DNA of 64,000 nt, taken from contig NC_061140.1 in assembly GCF_905220365.1 (NCBI RefSeq), positions 12,340,501 to 12,404,500 on the forward strand. Direction: 5' to 3'. The notes under the pieces were generated by a model, which made no database searches, was not told the DNA's origin, and was given only the letters and a program-made list of their open reading frames with translations. Source of the DNA: Vanessa cardui. Lineage: Eukaryota > Arthropoda > Insecta > Lepidoptera > Nymphalidae. Both the position numbers and the translations under genes were made by a program. How positions within the stretch are numbered: the first letter of the stretch is position 1; the number at the start of each line of letters is the position of its first letter. Shown here piece by piece: positions 23,802 through 34,639 of the stretch.

Positions 23802-23935
23802 TAGATGGTCCAGTAACTAGAACATGCATACAACATACAAATCTTAGTAGAACATTGCAGGTTCAAAACCAGATGCACCACTGAAAAATCAGTGGTTATA
23901 TGTTTAATATGTTTATACTTTATGTCGACAAAGAC
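23802..23935 (+). repeat. Family 1 SINE head, strongly degraded
   Basis: AGATGGTCCAGTAACTAGAAC matches the A-box region and GCAGGTTCAAAACCAG the B box, followed by GCACCACTGAA. About 130 bp can be followed. Confidence 0.45.
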
Positions 23936-24151
23936 AAAAGCCTTTTCAAAGAAATCTGTAAAATATTCATTAAATGATTAATTTCCGCGAAATCTATTAA
24001 TTCCACGATCCAATTGCTAAGCTATCGCTGTCATGACATTCAGATATATAATTAAATATAATCATTTTATAGCATTGTTATTCAATACTAGATCCCAAAG
24101 TAAATATTTAATATGATGCTTATAATATAAACCGTCTAATTTATTCTAACG

Positions 24152-24182
24152 TCGCTGGTACCACCCACTCATCTTTTAATGG
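24152..24182 (+). repeat. Family 3 short fragment
   Basis: GCTGGTACCACCCACTCATC only. Confidence 0.35.
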
Positions 24183-24448
24183 TAGCCATATAACTGTCAT
24201 ATTTATAGTCATATCTACTGAACTTAGTACCTTCGTGTTTGAGATTAAAAATTGACATTGTTTATTGGAATATGAACCTTATCGCTTGGTGATAGCGTTG
24301 TTGATTTTTATGTTAAAGTCTGCGTGTAATATTAATAAATTGTTTGACTTTCGATGATTTAACAAACTAAATACTTAATATATAACTAGGTGCTTTAGTT
24401 GTTGCGTTTGTATGTATCAAACAAGTAGGATTTATTGTGTTGACATAA

Positions 24449-24490
24449 TATATGTGTGTGTGTGTGTGTATTTGTGTGTGTGCGTGTACA
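24449..24490. repeat. (TG)n microsatellite
   Basis: TG repeat with interruptions (TATTTG, CG). Confidence 0.9.
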
Positions 24491-24611
24491 ACAGGCGTGG
24501 CTCGTTGATTGTAGTACATAGCTAAAACTATCGCATAACGGTAATTAAAATTTCGAGAACGATTAATATTTTATAAGTGAATGTATATTGTAAGTGATTC
24601 TGTGATGTAAT

Positions 24612-24775
24612 CAAATCAAATCAAAATAAACTTTATTCAAGTACGCTTTTACAAGCACTTTTGAATCGTCATTTTACAATTAAGTGAAGCTACCGGTTCG
24701 GAAAGTAGATTCTACCGAGAAGAACCGACAAGAAACTCAGCAGTTACTCTTTTTTAACATTTAAAAAATATATAT
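24612..24775 (-). repeat. Family 4 LINE 3' end, good copy
   Basis: On the plus strand it begins AATCAAATCAAAATAAACTTTA and goes through TTTTGAATCGTCATTTTACAAT, GGTTCGGAAAGTAGATTC, ACCGAGAAGAACCG and AGAAACTCAGCAGTTACTC. Read in sense (minus) it ends with AATAAAGTTTATTTTGATTTG, a polyadenylation-like signal plus a (TTTGA)n tail. The LINE clade is not determined. Confidence 0.7.
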
Positions 24776-24789
24776 ATATAATGATTTTT

Positions 24790-24856
24790 TATTCAATGTA
24801 GGCATGTATGCAGGCAAATGAGCCACCTATAGTATGAAAATACCATCACCTAGACA
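24790..24856 (-). repeat. Family 3 fragment near the A-tail end
   Basis: ATGTAGGCATGTATGCAGGC, then ATGAGCCACCTATAGT and CCATCACC. Confidence 0.4.
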
Positions 24857-25270
24857 TTTTTTTAATTTAATTTAATAACATCCACGGGATCATCCTTGTT
24901 TACATAAGTATAAATCTGAAACCTAGTATTGAAATATTATACATGCACATGCAATAATATGAAATTATTATTTATACATGTTCTCAACAAATTAATGTTT
25001 TACACACATACATAAATTGGTACACATAAATATACCTACACTAGCTAAGTGTAAATAAGTGATAATTTATAACGATAATATTAATACGTACATCCCTTTT
25101 CCGCCGTCGGTTAACCGCGACGTGACAATCACACCGTTTCCGATCCAGCCAGGTGTTTTTTTATCGACGCATGCGCAAACGTTACTCATAATTAAAATTT
25201 TTATATCATATTAGTACGAATTTAAATTATATTACACGTGTAAATACTGACGTGACTTATTTTATATGTT
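24857..25270. other. No gene; GC-rich patch
   Basis: The patch at 25090-25185 is CpG-rich (CCGCCGTCGGTTAACCGCGA) and includes CGACGCATGCGCAAAC, close to the NRF-1/Ewg palindrome. A promoter role is only a suggestion. Confidence 0.2.
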
Positions 25271-25281
25271 CAAATATATTT

Positions 25282-25565
25282 TGTGTAGCTGAGATGGCCC
25301 AGTGGTGAGAACGCGTGCATCTTAACCGATGATTTCTGGTTCAAATCCAGGCAAGCACCACAATATGTATGTACTTAATATGTGTTTATAATTTATCTCG
25401 TGCTCAGCGGCGAAGGAAAACATGGTGAGGTAATTCTGCCACACGTGCATTCCATCTACCCGCGTTGGAACAGCATGGTGGATTATGTTCCAAACTCTTT
25501 CCTCAATCGGAGAGGAAGCCTTAACCCAGCATTGGGAATTACAGGCTGATACTTAACTTTACTTT
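25282..25565 (+). repeat. Family 1 SINE, probable 10-bp duplication
   Basis: GCTGAGATGGCCCAGTGG begins at 25288. The body has a deletion of about 25 bp after GGAAAACATGGTGAGG. The tail ACTTTACTTTAAA belongs to the TTACT subfamily. AAATATATTT flanks it at 25272-25281 and 25566-25575. Confidence 0.8.
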
Positions 25566-25575
25566 AAATATATTT

Positions 25576-26454
25576 GAAAATCAATAATATGAACAAGAAC
25601 GGCAGACGTTATTTTATTTATTTTGTCTGTCTATGCTTATGGTTTAAAAACTACTTAACAATGTTAATGAATTTTTACATGTTGACAGTCAATCCTGGTC
25701 CTGACGCAGGATGGTTTATCTCATAAGATCATGATCTGGGTACAAAAATGACGTTTCTATAAAAACTGAAATGCATCTTGAAATGGCCGTCCGTTCTGAC
25801 GTTTTTGCTTATTTATTTTAACTTCGCAATTAATGTAGATATACATAGTTCTCCACATTTTTCCTATATTTCTTAATAACAATATTTTAAATTATATGTA
25901 AATAATAACAGCTGAAAATATTGATGATTTGAAAAATTAATTTAAGATATTTCTTTTAATTAATATATTGAATCAAGAGGTACAAAAATTGCAGGAAAAA
26001 ATAATTTTATTCTTTTTAAATATGAATGTCAAAATAATACGTTTTAAATATATTTAAATTAATCTGCGTGAAAAAGCAATTAATCATACAAGTACTCCCA
26101 TCCATTAGTTCAAACCTAATTATATTATAATATCTGATATTAAAATATTTAAATTGAGGTAAGTATATTAATATGCTATCGAGCTATTTATTTGATACTT
26201 CATTATCATATAGAGATAGAATATAAACGGAATTATATAATACGTCAAACCGAAATGTTATACAGGTTCTAATTTCCTTTCCTTAATTGTTTTCCCTGAC
26301 TGGGAGACTCAGCTCCTCAGCATACTCGGTGAGAAAAGTTTCCTTCATGTTAATAGTATTAAATTATTTTGGGTAATTTTACAGTATATGCATTAGATAT
26401 ATTTAAATTGTTTTCATTGTTCAAAAAGATGTGTTCTATATTTTTCCATAAACA
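25576..26454. other. No feature seen
   Basis: AT-rich with many poly-A/T runs. Open frames are chance. Confidence 0.35.
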
Positions 26455-26495
26455 GTGGTTAGGACTTAACATCAGGTGGGTCATACGTCTATCCA
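26455..26495 (+). repeat. Family 3 short fragment
   Basis: CTTAACATCAGGTGGGTCATACG and CTATCC, near the A-tail end of the element. Confidence 0.35.
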
Positions 26496-26657
26496 ATGAT
26501 ATTCTAATAAACGGATATGTTATATCCATACTAAACAACAGAAAAACGCGCCGGGGACCGTTTATTTTAGTTTATTTTTACATTTCGTTAAAAGTAAAAA
26601 GGATAGCTTGATAAAAACAAGAAGTGAAAGGGATAAATAGATGTTTTAGTTACGCAA

Positions 26658-26702
26658 AACGTATTACTACGCAATTATGATGTATTATAACGTATTACTA
26701 CG
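26658..26702. repeat. Direct repeat of AACGTATTACTACG
   Basis: Two exact 14-bp copies, starting at 26658 and 26689, i.e. 31 bp apart. A (TA)n run follows at 26752-26769. Confidence 0.8.
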
Positions 26703-26994
26703 TAAATAACATATCTGTTTCCTACAACATCATTGCGTCTATCCATATCATTATATATATATATATATCAATATATAACAATTTATTAGAATCAATATAC
26801 TATATGGAATAAATAACTAACACAAATTTTACCTTTAAAATGTGGCTTTCGTTGTAAATTTATCCTTACTGTGGCAAGGTGTTCGCGTCTATAATAAATG
26901 TACTCAAATACTTTTAGCTTTGCCAATTAATAAATTTAAGTCCCACGCGAAGTTTAGTATTACACGATAAAAGATTACAGAAATGATAAAATAG

Positions 26995-27280
26995 AGAGCT
27001 GATATAGTCCAGTGGTTAGAGCGCATACATAACCGATGATTGTGACTTCAAATCCACGCAAGCACCACAAAATTTTCATGTGCTTAATATGTTTTTATAA
27101 TTTATCTCGAGTTCGAAAATTAAGGAAAATTTCGTGAAAATACTTGCCTGTGTCTAATTTCAACTAGATTCTACCACATGCAAAACCACCAAACCGCATC
27201 GGAGCAGCGTGTATATTCTCCTAACCTTCTTCTCATAAGTTGAGAAGGACAGTCCAGCAGTGGGAAATGTACAGGCCTTT
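26995..27280 (+). repeat. Family 1 SINE, diverged
   Basis: The head GAGAGCTGATATAGTCCAGTGG keeps the A box with changes. The B box GACTTCAAATCC is degraded. It ends CCAGCAGTGGGAAATGTACAGG with no tail. Confidence 0.8.
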
Positions 27281-27904
27281 ATAAATATGTGTAATAATTC
27301 AATTGTCTTTAAATTAATTTGATGATGTCGTTTCGACTGATTTTGGGCACGACACGATCCAATAAATGCTGTACGGCCCAACCAGAGATTTTAACCTAAG
27401 ATCAAGATTTGACGCTAATTCTCATGGTCCACTGATAAGGACATTATTTGCTCATTTGCATTATGTTTCAATCATCTAACCCTCGTGCACCAAGTGAATT
27501 TTATATAAACAAATGAATTCAATAAAATAAATAAAAATAATAACAGAATTAAAAAATCAAGATCTAATTTGTACGTACATTTTGTATGTACAAATCACCA
27601 GGAATTAAAACCTGTGAGAAATTAAACCTTAAGATTTAGTAACAACGAGCGTAAAGTATTTATAAAATGCCTGCTACACAATTTGTTCTATTAAAATATT
27701 CTTCTACTAATTGTACATAAATACAAAACATATAACAATAAAAACTGTTATAAAACTCATATTATTCTGCAAGGTCACCAGGAAACTAAAAACGGCGCGT
27801 GCGCAGGATAACATCTAGCAGATTTATTTTAGTGCTTAGTTTAGACGTATGTTATTTTACAGAGACTTTATTAACTAAGGCACTATTTACATATGTTATC
27901 CACA
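27281..27904. other. No gene seen
   Basis: AT-rich. A short near-inverted pair TTTGTACGTACATTTTGTATGTACAAAT lies at 27569-27597. Confidence 0.35.
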
Positions 27905-28045
27905 TAAAAATCAAAATATACTTAATTCAAGTAGCCTCTTACAAACGCTTTTGAATAGTCATTTAACAACTATATTAAGTAAAGCTACCACCGATTTGTA
28001 ATATAGATTCTACCGAGAAGACCGGCAAGAAACTCCAGCAGTATT
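27905..28045 (-). repeat. Family 4 LINE 3' end
   Basis: Plus-strand words: AAAATCAAAATATACTTAATTC, TTTTGAATAGTCATTTAACAAC, AAGCTACCACCGATTTG, TTCTACCGAGAAGACCGGC and AAGAAACTCCAGCAGT. Confidence 0.65.
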
Positions 28046-28250
28046 GAATACTTGGTTTATTCGTCACTGACTTACTGTAATTGAATTCATGAAGTTTAAA
28101 TAAGAAAGTAAAATAACAGCCTGTAAATTTCTAATAGATTCTTTAAAAGAATATTTGAGCTATTTCAAAACGGTGTTCTATTATGGTTTACTTTCACACA
28201 TACGTCTGAATTTCATGTTTTATCTTAAGCTTCCTTCTCTGTGTAGCAGG

Positions 28251-28310
28251 AACAAACAAACAAACACACGTTTTTATTCGTTAAATAAAACGTGTGTTTG
28301 TTTGTTTGTT
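28251..28310. repeat. Perfect 24-bp inverted repeat, 12-nt loop
   Basis: The arm 28251-28274 is AACAAACAAACAAACACACG followed by TTTT. The arm 28287-28310 is its exact reverse complement. The loop is TATTCGTTAAAT. An (AAAC)n repeat on one side is mirrored by (GTTT)n on the other. Confidence 0.95.
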
Positions 28311-28403
28311 TTTGGACTTACCATCTTATGTAAAGATTCATTCTTTTAAACAGTAGGTATGCTTTATTACTTTTTAGTACATTATAATTTTTTAAATTAA
28401 CAT

Positions 28404-28684
28404 GCTGTAAATTTCCCACTGCTGCTAGGATCTCTTCTTACTTTGTGAAGAATGCTTGAAGCATATTCCACCACGCTGCTCCAATGCGGATTGTTGGGTA
28501 CACATGTTACCGAATTTCATTGAAATTAGACACATGCTGGTTTACATCATGTTTTCCTTCACCTCCGAGCATGAGATGAATTATAAACACAAATTATGCA
28601 CGTGAAAATTCATTTGCCTGGGTTTTAATCCGCAATCATCGGTTAAGATGCACGCGTTCTAACCACTGGGTCATCTCGCTCGCT
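28404..28684 (-). repeat. Family 1 SINE, full length
   Basis: The head on the minus strand reads GCGAGATGACCCAGTGGTTAG. The B box is mutated (GATTAAAACCC). The tail is missing after ATTTACAGC. Confidence 0.85.
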
Positions 28685-28974
28685 CTTGTCAGTAACACTG
28701 CCTATTATGTAGTCTCAGCCGAAACCGGTGACCAAATCTGTCTCGTGATTATTATACATGAGGACGCGGCGTTTTTACAAACGTCATTTTGAAATTATAA
28801 TTATCGTTGTATAATGTGACTTATTTGACCTCTCTGAGGTCAAACTTTGCCGAGTAATTTGCGTAATAAGCTGGAGACACCTGCCAGTGACACCGGTTTT
28901 ATTTCAGCTGGGGACAAATATTGATCGTGTATATTCGTTTTGATTACGGTAACTATTTATCTAATCGAAGTAAT
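28685..28974. other. No feature seen
   Basis: Slightly less AT-rich than its surroundings. No exon with acceptable splice sites was found by eye. Confidence 0.3.
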
Positions 28975-29085
28975 TCCTACCTAGGCTCTTACGTTTTAAG
29001 TTATAGCCGATTTGGAATGTAGATTCTATATCTAGATAGATCTAGCATGTAGAACTGTCAAGAAAATCAATAGTTGCCATCTGAA
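28975..29085 (-). repeat. Family 4 relic
   Basis: GCCGATTTGGAATGTAGATTC and AACTGTCAAGAAAATC correspond to the GGTTCGGAAAGTAGATTC and GGCAAGAAACTC parts. Heavily diverged. Confidence 0.3.
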
Positions 29086-30175
29086 AGTTAAATTACATGG
29101 GTAATTAAATTGAATTGAATTATTATTTATACTTTACGTACCAGACACATGCTTTGTAACGTATTTCAAAAAAGGAGGTTAACTCTGTTGTATAAGACTT
29201 TTTGGTTTCGAGATGATTTAAAAAAAAATCTCGTTCTATTTATTTATAAAAAGAAACGCTTCAAGGTTAAAAACAAAATTCATTAAAAGAATGTTATTTA
29301 TAATAATTTATTTTCTCTGAGAGTTATTTAGTACGATTCCATTTGTCATTATTGTAAAATCAGTTTTTTTTAATTTAGCCATTTGAATGTGAGGAATTTA
29401 ATGTCTGGTTAATTAAGGTTACATCCGATTCTGAAGAATCCGCAGTATATTCTATAGTTACTCCTTAACAATAATTTATATCAACGAAATACACGGTATA
29501 CGAATCAAATAAATAATACAAAATATACAATTATATATTCTTTTATTATTTAATATTTCTCGAAAAGTTCTTCTTTTCGCTGAGATGGAAGAATTTCATG
29601 TCGATAATATTCAGATTTAAGTTTTCTACCTGCGTCAATTATTTAAATCTGATTTTTTTTATCGATTTATACAATTTAATCTATTATTAATTCCTTCCTA
29701 TATAAGAAGTAATGTGTATTGTTTATTTTATTGTGACATTGAAAGTGAAATAATCGCATGATGAAAAATGCTAAATCATTTTTTTTCTTATTAGTCAGGT
29801 ATTAAACCACGATCCTGGCTTTTTATATTATTTTGCACGGCGTTTTGAGTTGCCCCTGTCCTGGTCAGGAGTGGCGTCAGACACTGGAGTCCTAATATGA
29901 TGTATGAAATGGAGAACGCATCGCAAATTTCAAAGTGTAAATTTCAATATGCAAATATACAAAAGTTTGCAAATATTGATCATTTCCACTATAAGAGATA
30001 AGAGGTTTTATGTAATGCCTAACTAAAAGACTTCCTAATACATTACAAATTAAACTTGTACTGAAGATGTACTGACTGTGACTGTTATATCGGTGAAAAT
30101 AAGTATGAAGCAAGTTAGCCAAATAAGTGGATATTTTAATTCATAAAACCTGGGAATTTATCGACGATTTACTCA
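29086..30175. other. No gene recognised
   Basis: AT-rich. The patch at 29838-29890 (TTTTGCACGGCG...GGTCAGGAGTGGCGTC) is GC-richer and matches nothing here. Confidence 0.35.
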
Positions 30176-30290
30176 AGATAGCTGGCTGCGTGTACCCGAA
30201 GAACGATCAAAGTGGCGTGCAATTGGAGAGACCTATGTATGTCCAGCAGTGGACGAACATGGACTGTTGATGATGATGAAAGCCAGCGAA
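30176..30290 (+). repeat. RTE-type LINE 3' end, short relic
   Basis: It encodes, with frameshifts, the C-terminal end typical of RTE LINE proteins (SWLRVPEERSKWRAIGE), then TATGTCCAGCAGTGGAC and a TGATGATGATGA tail. The same C-terminus is seen at 39.8 kb (minus) and 51.0 kb. A 4-bp repeat (TATGTATG) breaks the frame. Confidence 0.75.
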
Positions 30291-30387
30291 TATTAGAAAC
30301 TAGGTATTAAGAAGGAGTTCCAATCTTTCTTAAGGAGAAATCATCTAAACCCAGTCGTGGGACACTTACAGATAGCTTTAATCGTTA

Positions 30388-30560
30388 CGCCTGGGCGAGT
30401 GCCACCCACTAATCAGTTACTCAACCTCCAAGAATCACTACTAGTACTATTGCTGTCTAATTTTAATGGTGAGCAAGTTCATTTAATTACACACCCAAGG
30501 GACAGACATCTTAGGTATCCGTGATCAGTCATTAGTCATGTAAGATGTTAATCTCAATCT
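30388..30560 (+). repeat. Family 3 element, diverged
   Basis: GGGCGAGTGCCACCCACTAATCAG, AATGGTGAGCAAGTTC, ACCCAAGGGACAGACATCTTAG. The second half is barely recognisable. Confidence 0.55.
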
Positions 30561-30626
30561 CAATCAGAGGGTACGTTTCCATTCTAGAACATGTAAACAA
30601 ATATATATATAAATTGTACTAGTACT

Positions 30627-30797
30627 AGACCGCGGTTTCGCTCGTTTTGGTTGTCATATGCCAGGCAAAAGATGCCTGTGTCCATTCTTGGAGTTCAAGT
30701 TTGCTTCATACCAAATTTCATCAAATTCGTTTCAACGGTTTGGTCGTGAAAGAGCGAGACAGACTATGTTACTTACACATTTATTATATTAACATAG
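30627..30797 (+). repeat. Family 5 repeat, good copy
   Basis: Head GACCGCGGTTTCGCTCGTTTT; middle GGAGTTCAAGTTTGCTTCATACC; AAATTTCATCAAATTCGTTTC; GTTTGGTCGTGAAAGAGCGAG; end CATTTATTATATTAACATA. Confidence 0.75.
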
Positions 30798-30864
30798 ATT
30801 TTATTATATTTATGTGTATTATTATATTTCATATGCAGTGTGTAATTTATCAAAACTATTGTAC

Positions 30865-31035
30865 CCCTTCCCAAATTTGTCTTACAACCAGTCCTCTGCA
30901 CAAAGATTGTCTGGAAGAGATCGCTGTTTTATCGATAAGGCCGCCTGTTGCATTCATGCAACTCTTAAATGCTAATCCTAAGGTATAATGTAGTGTAAGG
31001 TGATGGTGCAATAAAACATAAATAAACAAATAAAA
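30865..31035 (+). repeat. LINE 3' UTR end
   Basis: TGTCTGGAAGAGATCGCTG, TTTATCGATAAGGCCGCCTG and GGTGCAATAAAACATAAATAAA form a well-known type of lepidopteran LINE 3' end: stem-loop, then AAGGCCGCC, then an AATAAA signal and A-rich tail. No coding region remains, so it is 5'-truncated. Confidence 0.65.
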
Positions 31036-31837
31036 TCTATCGACGTATTTTGAGTTATCAAATTTAAAACTTCCATAAAAATCTCCCATGATACACACAC
31101 AGAGTCCACTCGCCATTGCAGTACATAAACTACCAATCATCATACAACGTATGACTATTAATCATGAAAAAAGTGCGGTCAGCTTCACCGGCAACAAAAA
31201 AAAAGCATTACAAATTTACCGGCGATGAAACTTCATCGAAATTTTCACTCCGGTCCGAACGGTATATTGAAATTTCAAATACATATTTCTAGTGAACGCC
31301 CGGGGCACGGCGAAACTATTCAAATATTCACCGTCGGAACTTTTAAATATTCATTTTTTTTTTTCGAATACAACATTCGTTTTTTTTAGAACGTGCGATG
31401 TGATCACGACTTTGTTTTGACGGATGCACCTTTCGGCTTTTTTATTGTGACATTTATGATTTTATGACTCGCTGTATATTCGTATAGAATAGCGATGGAT
31501 GGTTCGAAACGAAATAAATAACTACGAGACAAAGGAAATTGTAATTTATTGGCAACTATGAAAATGTTACGTCATGCGTAACTGAATTTAAACCGCGTAC
31601 AAACGATTCGATTTTAGTCAATCAATTGCTAAATCGAAAGGTATTTTAATGGTCGGAAGTCTTTCAATCAAATTCTATTCGATTCATTTTAAATTATGTT
31701 TTGTTTTGGTTGAACAACAAATTTCGATCGAATAGAATCGATTCATATTAACCCCTAGTAAATTAATATATATTTAAGAGAAAAATTGTTTAGCTATTTA
31801 ATTGTTGATTGTAAATTATATGAAAAATTGTTGATAA
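31036..31837. other. No gene recognised
   Basis: A patch at 31240-31330 is GC-rich (GAACGCCCGGGGCACGGCG) and lies between A/T runs. The rest is AT-rich. I see neither repeat nor exon. Confidence 0.3.
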
Positions 31838-31849
31838 TGTTCTTGATAT

Positions 31850-31943
31850 ATTGCAATATGTTTCAAACCTCCTCAAATCTCCTCGAATGTAGAGGAGGCC
31901 TAAGCCCAGCAGTAGCATATTGACAAGCTGTTGTTGTTGTTGT
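31850..31943 (+). repeat. Family 1 SINE, last 94 bp only, 12-bp duplication
   Basis: It begins in the 3' part (ATATGTTTCAAACCTCCTC) and ends CAAGCTGTTGTTGTTGTT. TGTTCTTGATAT flanks it at 31838-31849 and 31944-31955, so this is an extreme 5' truncation at insertion rather than later loss. Confidence 0.85.
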
Positions 31944-32050
31944 TGTTCTTGATATTCAAATTAAATGTCTTCGATGATTAAATAATATTCAGCCTTGACT
32001 ATGAATATAAACAAAAAACTTACATGTTGAGCGTAAAATTCTATAAAAAA

Positions 32051-32089
32051 ATTTATTTATGCAATGCAAACTAAATTGCATAAATAAAT
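32051..32089. repeat. Perfect 15-bp inverted repeat
   Basis: ATTTATTTATGCAAT at 32051-32065 and ATTGCATAAATAAAT at 32075-32089, loop 9 nt. Confidence 0.9.
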
Positions 32090-32343
32090 ATATTGAGACG
32101 ACATAATATCGTAACATCTGAATGATCTAGTTCTCATATTTCATATCTTCATAACCCTAGTGGAATAGAGTGGCCCCGAATATTAGCTTACATACAGCGC
32201 ATATACTAATTTGAAAACTATGTTAAAAAGAAAACTTATATATGCACTATACATATCGATTTTATATCGTATAAATATTAATTAAATTGTTAATTACTAG
32301 TAAAACTTATTTGTTTTGTTGTGTATAAGAATATAAGTGGGAT

Positions 32344-32620
32344 ATGCATGTGGTAACATACTGCTGTCACCTCTGGGCGAGTGCTCCCCAGTACCAGCTC
32401 CTTCAATTTGACCGTATCCAACGCAGAGCGGCTCGAATTATCAACGATCAAGCCCTTTCCGATCAGCTTGATCTCTTGGCTTTGCGTAGAGATGTTGGAT
32501 CACTCTGCATCTTCTACCGTTTTTGTCACAGAGAATGTTCCGAGGAATTGTTCGGACAAATCCCGGCTGCTGAATTTCACCTTTCGGACATCTCATTCTA
32601 TATAACATAAAAAACACCAC
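32344..32620 (+). pseudogene. Jockey-like LINE reverse transcriptase C-terminal relic
   Basis: An 88-codon frame contains the stretch QLLQFDRIQRRAARIINDQ, then LDLLALRRDVGSLCIFYRF and CHRECSEELFGQIPAAEF. This is the characteristic region after the reverse transcriptase domain of lepidopteran Jockey-type non-LTR elements. The catalytic domain is absent to the left (5' truncation), and after AEFHLSD the frame is lost. It is not a host gene. Confidence 0.85.
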
Positions 32621-33600
32621 TTAATAAGGTGAAGTAAGGCTGCGTTGGAAGTGAGACTAAGAGATGGGAAGTGGAGCGTTGGACATCCAGCGGCAAGATG
32701 AAAGACATTGTCACAGTCGAGAGTCAAAATGGACCAGTTTGGCAAAGGGTTATAAAAAAACCTATGTATATCTCACAGCTGATAATAATTATCAAATTAC
32801 TTTACTCAAAGTTTATTTGACAAAATCAAGGCAGAAATTTTTAAATCCTTTGCCAAAAACGATAAAAAAAGAACTCAATAACCCGACAACACACGTATTT
32901 GTCACAATCTTCAGACAAAATCCACATCATCCATTCACATAGATAGATAAATCAAAATATCCAATACAATTCAAATAGAAACAATTACTAACAATTTCAG
33001 ACAGATTAAAATCAAAACATTACTTGACAAGCTCCTACGTATCCACAAAGCCGTGTAAAAAGAGAATCCCCAAAAAATATTTGTCCGTAGCCCAATACGG
33101 GAAAACAAAATCCTCCCTTTGTGAGTACCGTTGCCCTGTATTCCGTGGATTGGATTTTTCCGCGAGTTCTGCCCTGATTTACAATTCCGTTGCGAACTAC
33201 AATTACAGGGTGAAATAAATTTAACTAGTAAAATCTGTTTCGATACGTCGAAGCTGAACAATTGCACGTTCGAATTGAAAAGGATATACATATATATACA
33301 TATCTTATTGTTATTGAAAATAAAAATCTCTTCTGTGTTTTAAACAAAAAAATGTGTTCTATCAATGATTTATTCAGCGATCCTAATTGGTCTTGTGATA
33401 ACGAATCTGATTCTGAGGATCTGGATTCGAAATTTAAAATTATAGATTTAATTTTTTTTCATAAATGCTCTCTTAAAATCTAGATCGATTTAAAAAAAAA
33501 ACATTAAAATAAGTGTAATTACTTGTTCAGTAAATAAATTTGGTAGCTAAAAGTTGTTTTTTATTACGGTATTTTGGTCTATAATAAGTGAAAAATAAGG
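32621..33600. other. Several overlapping small frames, none recognised
   Basis: Four frames of 64-106 codons overlap between 32664 and 33483 on both strands, which indicates chance. They may include 3' sequence of the LINE relic just before. A patch at 33040-33200 is less AT-rich. Confidence 0.3.
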
Positions 33601-33652
33601 GTCATAATCATAAATCTTCAGTGTTGTAAGTGAAGATATAAATCAAGCAACA

Positions 33653-33716
33653 ATGTTGCAAGGCGACAAAATGTTGCGCGAGCGAGTTGGACTGACAAAA
33701 ACCATGCATGTTGCAG
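33653..33716 (+). CDS. Weak candidate first coding exon
   Basis: ATG in the context CAAGCAACAATGTTG opens 21 codons (MLQGDKMLRERVGLTKT and on) to a donor GTTGCAG|GTATAT at 33716/33717. Thirty-three bases before the ATG is an initiator-like TTCAGTG (33617-33623). Unspliced, the frame stays open for 52 codons. There is no TATA or DPE at the correct distance and no homology. Confidence 0.2.
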
Positions 33717-33834
33717 GTATATATGTGTACGGTATCTTTGAAAACTTCCTGGTTCTTACATTCTCTTCAGTACACCGTCAAATACCTACTTCATTAAACA
33801 TGAGATGAAAGAAATTTTTATTTTTTTATTTTTG

Positions 33835-34068
33835 AGACGACATCACATACATTACTCTGATCTGATCTGATCCCAATGTAAGTAGCTAAAGCACTTGTGT
33901 TATGGAAAATCAGAAGTAACGATGCTACCATAAACACTCAGACCCGAGACAACATAGAAAACTAATTATAATCTACATCGACTCGACCGGGAATCGAGCC
34001 CGGGAATCGAACCTCGGCGTGGCGTACCCATGAAAACCGGTGTACACACTCGACCACGGAGGTCGTCA
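33835..34068 (-). repeat. Family 2 SINE, full length
   Basis: Complete from GACGACATCACATACATTAC to GACCACGGAGGTCGTC on the plus strand. It has two small tandem duplications: CTGAT repeated near 33860, and CGGGAATCGA repeated across the B box near 34000. Confidence 0.9.
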
Positions 34069-34639
34069 ATTAGGTACACTTTATAAGAGGTAAGAATTAC
34101 TATCAATCTTGAAACGTTTCAAAATCCTTTGAATGGGTAGTGTAAATTTCAAGGTCAAATGTTAGTGATTTATATATTATTAATTAATTCATTTATGCAT
34201 GTAAGAATAAGACCAAAACGCTGTCTATTTGACGTCTTAAATAAATATGATTGTTTTATATGGACAGTCACGACGTGATCGTTGAAAGGCTTTTATATTT
34301 AATAAGAATTCAGATAAAATATTAATTCAAAACACTTATTTATTAATTCCGAAAATCAATTTATAATGAATTATTTATAGTCAGCATTAAATGTTGATTT
34401 TCCAGACGTTATCTAGAATGAACGAAATACAAACAATAACTGCAACGTACACACTAAATAATGCTAATTATTTATACTTGTAAAATTTGTATTAAATTTT
34501 AATTAGGGAATTTAAATATTTTCGAAACTGACATTTAAAGTTGAATAATTCTTGCGAATTGTAAATTAAAAATTTATTTCTTTCACGTCAATGATATTAT
34601 TTAATTTTCTATTTGTAAATTAATTCTTAGAATCTACAC
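34069..34639. other. No feature seen
   Basis: AT-rich, no repeat or exon recognised. Confidence 0.35.

Noticed and set aside
31856..31946. (TTG)n run as a microsatellite
   Set aside because: It is the tail of a truncated SINE with target duplications.
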